From positions 1 through 29,923 of the forward strand of contig CAUDZT010000022.1 of NCBI GenBank assembly GCA_958453935.1: a stretch of 29,923 nt of DNA, in the 5' to 3' direction. The stretch comes from an uncultured Collinsella sp. (lineage in GTDB: Bacteria > Actinomycetota > Coriobacteriia > Coriobacteriales > Coriobacteriaceae). Positions 25,148 through 29,923 of the stretch are shown in pieces (position 1 is the first letter of the stretch; every line of letters begins with the position of its first letter). The notes under the pieces were generated by a model. It was given only the letters and a program-made list of their open reading frames with translations, had not been told where the DNA came from and did no database searches. Made by a program: the position numbers and the translations under genes.

Positions 25148-26452
25148 CTACTGGTTGTCAGCAGCCGAGAAATCCATATCGAGCGAAGAAACGGCCCAGC
25201 CGATATGATTGTCGGAGCGCACGAATTTGACGGTGTACTCCTGCTCGCCGCCCTTGGACAGCGATGCCTTCACCTTAGCGGTCGTCTCGGTCATGGACTG
25301 ATCCATGCCCTCGACGGACACGGTGGCACCCTGCGGAATCGAGGAGATGATCATCGACTTAGCGTCCTCGGACAGGCTCGAGGCCAGGCAAGACTCGGCC
25401 TTTGCGGTGTCACCGTCACCGGCAGCCTGGAACAGATCGGTAACGACAGACTCCTGAGACGGGAAGCCAAAGCCGCGCGTGTAGGCAAAGCCCAGACCGC
25501 CCGCGGCGATCAAAATGAGCAGAAGCAGCACGATGAAGACTTTGAGGCCCGTGTGGCGATGGCGGCGACGGACCTTGGCCTGCTTACGATCCTGACGGTC
25601 CTGCTGGACCATCTCGGACTCGGACAGCGTAAAGAAGCCGGTGTCCGAGGGATCGGGCATAAACTGACCGGTCGCGCCCGTAGGATCGAGCGGATCGACG
25701 GCAGGAGCGTCCATCGCGGGCGCCGGAGCCGTGGCCATAGCCGTCTGGGCAGACAGCGCAGCAAGCGAATCCTGCACGCGGGCAAGCTCATCGGCCTGCT
25801 CGGAGGTGAGCTGGTAGATGCCATCGGCAGTAGCGGCGTTAAAGGCGTCGAGTGCGTCGGAGGGACGGCCGGCGGCAGAAAGCGCCTGACCCATGCCGGC
25901 GTTGAGTGCACGCGTGTCGTCGCGGGGGCCGGCAAAGTCGATAGCCGTGCGGTAGGTCTCCACGGCATCCGCCGGACGGCCGAGCTTAATGAAGCAACGA
26001 CCGAGCTCGCCGAGTGCGGCGGCAGGAGCCGGATTGGCGCCGTCGATGGCAGCCTGACGGAAGGCGGTTCCCGCGTTGGCATAGTCGCCCGACTGGAACA
26101 GCGCATTGCCTAGGCCCAGATAGGCCTTGAACGGCGTGGCATAGGAAGCATCCTGCGTAGCGGCAGAAAACGCCTGAGCGGCCGTCGTGTAGTCGCCCAC
26201 GGCGGCGAGCGCCTTGCCGCGATTGGTGAGCAGCGCGCCGCGCTTGCCGTAGGTGCCGTCGTTGAGGGCGGCGGCATAGGCCTCGGCGGCCTCGGCATAC
26301 ATGCCCAGGTGCATCAAGGCGTTGCCACGAAGGTGATCGGCCTCGCCCATAATCTCATCGGGAGTCTTTGCCGCCCCAAGCATCTGGGCTGCAGCGGAAA
26401 AATCACCCGCGCGGTAAGCGGCGCGGCCCTGTTGGATCAGCTGGCTATTCAA
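25148..26452 (-). CDS. TPR-repeat membrane protein of unknown function
   Basis: 434 residues. Residues 1-235 are tandem tetratricopeptide-like repeats (GRAAYRAGDFSAAAQML, GNALMHLGMYAEAAEAYAAA, GKALAAVGDYTTAAQAF, GNALFQSGDYANAGTAFRQA, GRCFIKLGRPADAVETYRTA), likely a protein-binding scaffold. An Ala/Pro/Asp-rich linker (237-275) and a basic stretch (KVRRRHRH, about 293-300) lead to one membrane helix (303-323). The last 110 residues form an extracytoplasmic domain (VVTDLFQAAGDGDTAKAESC) resembling NTF2-like DUF4878 domains, which is inference. The basic patch before the helix puts the repeats in the cytoplasm. The start is TTG at 26452, seven bases after AAGGGG. It lies 11 bases after the cyclophilin gene. 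Confidence 0.75.
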   Translation of the reverse strand: MNSQLIQQGRAAYRAGDFSAAAQMLGAAKTPDEIMGEADHLRGNALMHLGMYAEAAEAYAAALNDGTYGKRGALLTNRGKALAAVGDYTTAAQAFSAATQDASYATPFKAYLGLGNALFQSGDYANAGTAFRQAAIDGANPAPAAALGELGRCFIKLGRPADAVETYRTAIDFAGPRDDTRALNAGMGQALSAAGRPSDALDAFNAATADGIYQLTSEQADELARVQDSLAALSAQTAMATAPAPAMDAPAVDPLDPTGATGQFMPDPSDTGFFTLSESEMVQQDRQDRKQAKVRRRHRHTGLKVFIVLLLLILIAAGGLGFAYTRGFGFPSQESVVTDLFQAAGDGDTAKAESCLASSLSEDAKSMIISSIPQGATVSVEGMDQSMTETTAKVKASLSKGGEQEYTVKFVRSDNHIGWAVSSLDMDFSAADNQ

Positions 26453-26463
26453 GGAAGTCCCCT

Positions 26464-27006
26464 TTACTCGTGAACAATCTCGACATGGACGATCTCGTCG
26501 CCGGCACGCAGCTGCGAAATCACATCGAGACCCTCGACCGTGGTACCAAAGACGGTGTAGCCAGAATCGAGGTTATGCTGGGCACCCAGGCAGAAGTAGA
26601 ACTGCGAACCCGCGGAATCGGGGTCCATAGAGCGTGCCATGGCAAGGGCGCCATCGACATGGCTGTTGCGCGGATTGGTGGCAAACTCGCCCTTGATGCA
26701 GTAGCCGGGGCCACCGGTACCGGGCATGCCGTCGGGGCCCTCAAGACCGGCAGCGACGTCGGCGCCGGACATGTCGCGGGTATTGGGGTCGCCGCCCTGA
26801 ATGACAAAGCCGGGCACATAGCGATGGAACTTAAGGCCATCATAGAAACCCATCGTGGAAAGCTCGCAGAAGTTCGCGACATGAATGGGAGCGCCCTCAC
26901 CGTCAAACTTGACCTTGATGGTACCCTTCGACGTCTCGATAACGGCGCACTCGTCGCCGGCAAGCTGATACTCGGGCGTGTAGAGCTCTTTCTTAAAACC
27001 AAACAT
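26464..27006 (-). CDS. Cyclophilin-type peptidyl-prolyl cis-trans isomerase
   Basis: 180 residues with no signal peptide, so cytoplasmic. Cyclophilins speed proline isomerisation during folding. The active-site motifs are FHRYVPGFVIQGGDP, with the catalytic Arg in FHR, and the SAGSQFYFCLG stretch. IETSKGTIKVKFDGEGAPIH is the usual first beta strand region. The ATG at 27006 has AAGGA upstream. A promoter-like pair lies upstream, and the downstream TPR gene is 11 bases away, suggesting a small operon. Confidence 0.95.
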   Translation of the reverse strand: MFGFKKELYTPEYQLAGDECAVIETSKGTIKVKFDGEGAPIHVANFCELSTMGFYDGLKFHRYVPGFVIQGGDPNTRDMSGADVAAGLEGPDGMPGTGGPGYCIKGEFATNPRNSHVDGALAMARSMDPDSAGSQFYFCLGAQHNLDSGYTVFGTTVEGLDVISQLRAGDEIVHVEIVHE

Positions 27007-27045
27007 GTGGTTCCTTCCTCGTGCGTTTAAAGCATATTTGTACGA

Positions 27046-27075
27046 ATTGTAACAATAAGCACGGGCTTACATCAA
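27046..27075 (-). promoter_or_regulatory. Candidate promoter of the cyclophilin gene
   Basis: On the minus strand TTGATG (27070-27075) and TACAAT (27046-27051) are spaced by 18 bases, about 40 bases before the cyclophilin start. Confidence 0.45.
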
Positions 27076-27113
27076 TTGCGCACGTAGGTTATGCCGACTA
27101 TGGCGAACTAATT

Positions 27114-28256
27114 TTAGGAACGCTGCTGCGGCTTCCAGGAGCCCACGTTGGCGTCGTACTGATTCAGCGCGCTGTTGCCGCCCTGTGCGATGGGCGCCAG
27201 AATATCGCTTTGGTGGGAACTCATCGACTCACCATCAGGAATGGCCAGCGAGATGTCCCAGCTCTGGCAGATCACGTCGACGCGCTCGTACATCCACTCG
27301 GCAAGCTGCTTTAAGTGGGCGATGTCGTCCGCATAGACCGTATCGTCCTGTACTTTCAGGTTGTTAAGCTCATCTTGCGTCTTTTTTATCTGGTCACGCA
27401 GGGCGTAGGCACTCTGCGACAGCTCCTGACGGGTGGACAGCGGCGTTCGGAGATAGCCGTTGTTAAAGGAATCGATGACCTCGCCGATCTGGTCCTCGTC
27501 AGCGTAGGACACGATGGTCTGATACAGACCGTCGAGCCTGGTATAGAGCTGATCATCGGTGAGCACGGTTTCTTCCTGGACCACCTCCGCAGAATCGTCC
27601 TGCTTGGTATCGTCCTCAGTGGCCTCGCCCTTTTGGCGCGTGGGGAAGGTGGTCTGTGCAGCTTGGCCAAACTGGTCGTAGAAGCCGGGCATGACACCCA
27701 TGGGATCGGTCGTCACGAACCAATAGGCACCGCCGCAAACGACGGCAAGGACCGCGATGACGATGAGCGGCTTGGGGATATGACGCTTATGCTTGTGATA
27801 GGCGTCCTCGTCGGGGTGCACCTTGCGCTTGGGTTTTTGAGCATCGTCATGCAGGGAAACGGGCGTGGGAATATCGACCTTGGGGATACCGAAATCCTTA
27901 TCGAAAGCTGGCAGCACGCAGGTCTCATTGGGGTCGGCGGCGTCCGAAAGCACCGCAGCGGCAGAGGCCGGCGCATGCGGCACCTCGGTATCGATCTGCT
28001 CTTGCGTTAGGCGCGGAAAGCCCGCCGTGCGGCCCGCTGCCAGGTCGGATGCTGCCGCGTCCTCGGAGAGGATACCCGGAGCGGGGCGTCCGCATTTGGG
28101 GCACGTACGATCATGCGGAGAAAGACGGGCACCGCAGCCCTCACAGAACACGAACTCGGTGTGCTCCGGACCATCGCCCGGACCCACATACGCGTTGCAG
28201 TAGGGGCAGAACGAGGCGCCGTCCTCGATGGTCTTAAGGCAATGCGGACAGATCAC
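27114..28256 (-). CDS. Zinc-ribbon membrane protein of unknown function
   Basis: 380 residues. Two zinc ribbons are visible: CPHC..CPYC (cysteines about 3, 6, 17, 20) and CEGC..CPKC (about 38, 41, 52, 55). A Ala/Asp-rich linker and a basic KHKRH stretch precede one membrane helix (about 163-181). The outer part (about 182-380) is acidic then helical, with a likely coiled coil (LRDQIKKTQDELNNLKVQ). The frame is open to 28286, but the GTG at 28256 is five bases after GAGG and yields the usual MICPHC start, so it is preferred. No enzymatic motif is seen. Zinc-ribbon plus single helix proteins are common in Gram-positive envelopes, but the role is unknown. Confidence 0.78.
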   Translation of the reverse strand: MICPHCLKTIEDGASFCPYCNAYVGPGDGPEHTEFVFCEGCGARLSPHDRTCPKCGRPAPGILSEDAAASDLAAGRTAGFPRLTQEQIDTEVPHAPASAAAVLSDAADPNETCVLPAFDKDFGIPKVDIPTPVSLHDDAQKPKRKVHPDEDAYHKHKRHIPKPLIVIAVLAVVCGGAYWFVTTDPMGVMPGFYDQFGQAAQTTFPTRQKGEATEDDTKQDDSAEVVQEETVLTDDQLYTRLDGLYQTIVSYADEDQIGEVIDSFNNGYLRTPLSTRQELSQSAYALRDQIKKTQDELNNLKVQDDTVYADDIAHLKQLAEWMYERVDVICQSWDISLAIPDGESMSSHQSDILAPIAQGGNSALNQYDANVGSWKPQQRS

Positions 28257-28301
28257 GGCATCCTCTTTTCGAAGCAATTCAAACAATCGAGGTTAGAGCA
28301 T

Positions 28302-28349
28302 AACATCGCCACGGCCCCACAGGAGCAAGGCACCAATTCAACATCGCCA
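28302..28349. repeat. Short direct repeat upstream of the zinc-ribbon gene
   Basis: AACATCGCCA occurs at 28302-28311 and 28340-28349, in the 103-base gap between the ATPase stop and the zinc-ribbon start. It may be a binding site pair or coincidence. No convincing promoter boxes were found around it. Confidence 0.25.
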
Positions 28350-28359
28350 GGGCGCGTAG

Positions 28360-29923
28360 TTACTTCTTCTTTTTGCTCGGCATCGAGACTTTGATGCCTT
28401 GGGCGGACTTGGTTACGCGAGAGCGCTTGGCTCCGCTACCCTTCTTTTTCTTGGGCTGGGCCTGGGCCACGCCCTCGAGTGCGCGGACCTCGGCCTCGCG
28501 AACGGTGCGAGCTTCGCGGCGCTGTGCCATGTCGGCGGCGACGCGCTTGGCAAAACGCTCCGCCGTCGAACCCGTCGAGCTCACCTTGCCGCCACCGCGA
28601 CCCAAGCGGACGCGCACACCGCGGCCAAAACCAGTTGCGGCATGACGACGACGCGGCTTGAGCGAATCCATCATCGTGGCGAGCTTAAAGAACACCGAGC
28701 AGGTAAAGACCACGATGACAGCCAAGATAACCATCTGGCCCATCGACAGGTTGGCAATAGACAGCAGCTTCGGGAATCCGATAACGCCCGTCAGAATGCC
28801 GACGACTACAAACACAAAGAGCGCCACACGCAAGGGCGTGAGGGGCTGCGAGATACGCCAGATCAGGCTGACGCTCGCCGCGCACGAAGTAAGCAGGCAC
28901 ATCGTAGACAGCGTGAGCTGGTTAAAGCCAAACACGCGCGCCACAAAGATATAGAGCGCCGCGGCCAAAATGACCGCAATCGACGCCGGCAGTGCCCGCT
29001 TGAGCACGTTCGTCAGGAACGACCCCTTCACGCGAGCATTGTTGGGCTCCAGGCCCAACACAAAGCCCGGCGCGCCGATGCAGAAGAAGTTGATGAGCGT
29101 CATCTGAATCGGCTCGAAAGGGTACGGCGGCAGCGCGATGCACAGCGCCGCCAGGCCCATCGAGAACAGTGTCTTGGTCAAGAACAGCGAAGCCGAACGC
29201 TGCAGGTTGTTGATGGAGCGACGGCCCTCGGCCACCACGGCGGGCATCGAGGCAAAATCGTTGTCGACGAGCACGATTTCGGCCACGTTACGCGCGGCAT
29301 CGGAGCCGGCCGCCATGGCGACGGAGCAGTCGGCCTCCTTGAGCGCCAGCACGTCGTTGACGCCGTCGCCCGTCATGGCCACGGTGTGCTCGCGGCGCTT
29401 GAGCGCCTGCACGAGCTCGCGCTTCTGCTGCGGGGTCACACGACCAAAGACATGGTAGCGGTCCACTGCGGCATCGAGCTTGGCCGGCGTATCGAGCGTC
29501 GTGGCGTCCACATAAGCGTCCGCCCCCGGCACGCCCACCACGCGCGCGATCGACGACACCGTACGCGGGTCGTCGCCACTGATCACGTTAAGGGTCACGC
29601 CCTGCTCGTTAAAGTAGCCGATGGTCTCGGCCGCCGAGGTACGAATCTCGTCGCGGATGGTCACAAAGCCCACGGGCTCGGCCTCGCCCACCATATCGCC
29701 ATCGGGCGTAAAGCCGTCCACGCGCGCCACCACGAGCACGCGGCAGGTATCGGCAAGCTCGGCGACACGGTTCTCGACCTGCGAAAACACACACTCCGAA
29801 AGCACAAACTGCGCAGCGCCCATCACATAGGAGCCCTGCGCAAACGAAGCGCCACTCCACTTTTTGGACGACGAGAACGGAATGACCGACGGCTGCGCTT
29901 TTTTCAAAGCAGCCGCGGAAAAG
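28360..29923 (-). CDS. P-type (E1-E2) cation-transporting ATPase, C-terminal part
   Basis: The reading frame is open to the window edge, so the N-terminus (first helices and DKTG phosphorylation site) is missing. The visible 520 residues contain the end of the nucleotide-binding domain (VIPFSSSKKWSGASF), the VISGDDPRTV segment, GRVTPQQKRELVQALK, the hinge motif MTGDGVNDVLALKEADCSVA and about six C-terminal membrane helices. The texture resembles the actinobacterial CtpE-like group; the ion cannot be told. After the last helix (ending near 28680) there is a tail of about 105 residues with around 30 Lys/Arg and seven acidic residues, including KKKK twice. No similar tail is typical for the family. 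Confidence 0.9.
   Translation of the reverse strand, partial: FSAAALKKAQPSVIPFSSSKKWSGASFAQGSYVMGAAQFVLSECVFSQVENRVAELADTCRVLVVARVDGFTPDGDMVGEAEPVGFVTIRDEIRTSAAETIGYFNEQGVTLNVISGDDPRTVSSIARVVGVPGADAYVDATTLDTPAKLDAAVDRYHVFGRVTPQQKRELVQALKRREHTVAMTGDGVNDVLALKEADCSVAMAAGSDAARNVAEIVLVDNDFASMPAVVAEGRRSINNLQRSASLFLTKTLFSMGLAALCIALPPYPFEPIQMTLINFFCIGAPGFVLGLEPNNARVKGSFLTNVLKRALPASIAVILAAALYIFVARVFGFNQLTLSTMCLLTSCAASVSLIWRISQPLTPLRVALFVFVVVGILTGVIGFPKLLSIANLSMGQMVILAVIVVFTCSVFFKLATMMDSLKPRRRHAATGFGRGVRVRLGRGGGKVSSTGSTAERFAKRVAADMAQRREARTVREAEVRALEGVAQAQPKKKKGSGAKRSRVTKSAQGIKVSMPSKKKK

Overview
The window is a dense, high-GC, almost entirely minus-strand stretch of core bacterial chromosome. It carries 29 protein genes, two of them cut by the window edges, and only one (dinB) on the plus strand. 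No rRNA, tRNA, CRISPR array, prophage or insertion sequence was seen. The gene set fits an anaerobic, high-GC Gram-positive of the class Coriobacteriia (Collinsella-like): actinobacterial-looking ribosomal and NadD proteins, a full rod-shape locus, pyruvate phosphate dikinase, and two-subunit glycyl-tRNA synthetase. This assignment is inferred from gene content and protein texture; no database comparison was possible.

Layout, read along the minus strand from the right edge. (1) 29923-28360: C-terminal part of a P-type cation ATPase with an unusual, strongly basic cytoplasmic tail. (2) 28256-25148: a zinc-ribbon membrane protein, a cytoplasmic cyclophilin, and a TPR membrane protein. (3) 25032-19072: the elongasome locus mreB-mreC-mreD-PBP2-rodA, running at tight spacing into (4) an unrecognised DUF697-like protein, then the TIGR03960/TIGR03936 radical-SAM pair. 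(5) 15359-14694: rplU-rpmA with its own promoter, a terminator-like hairpin, then obgE-nadD-yqeK-rsfS, closed by a strong terminator at 11287-11319. (6) dinB (DNA polymerase IV) on the plus strand, divergent from (7) rpsP-khpA-rimM-trmD-lepB. (8) glyQ-glyS-ppsR, then ppdK behind its own promoter and a repeat-rich leader. (9) The first codons of rplS at the left edge, behind its own promoter.

How the genes work together: blocks 5, 7 and 9 are translation and ribosome assembly (S16, RimM, TrmD, L19, L21, L27, ObgE, RsfS) plus NAD synthesis (NadD) and Ap4A hydrolysis (YqeK). Block 3 builds the lateral cell wall: MreB filaments, the MreC/MreD scaffold, the RodA glycosyltransferase and the PBP2 transpeptidase. 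Block 8 couples pyruvate/PEP interconversion (PpdK) to its bifunctional kinase/phosphorylase PpsR.

The most interesting items are not a new mobile or defence system. They are local oddities: a GGTAAA-repeat cluster and palindrome controlling ppdK, a P-loop-less protein with a DUF697-like domain inside the cell-shape/radical-SAM operon, a PBP2 with a second N-terminal membrane helix, the basic tail on the P-type ATPase, a hairpin that puts the rimM start codon in its loop, and an inverted repeat between the divergent rpsP and dinB promoters. Eleven of the 28 visible start codons are TTG or GTG, so several starts were moved from the longest reading frame using ribosome-binding-site position.
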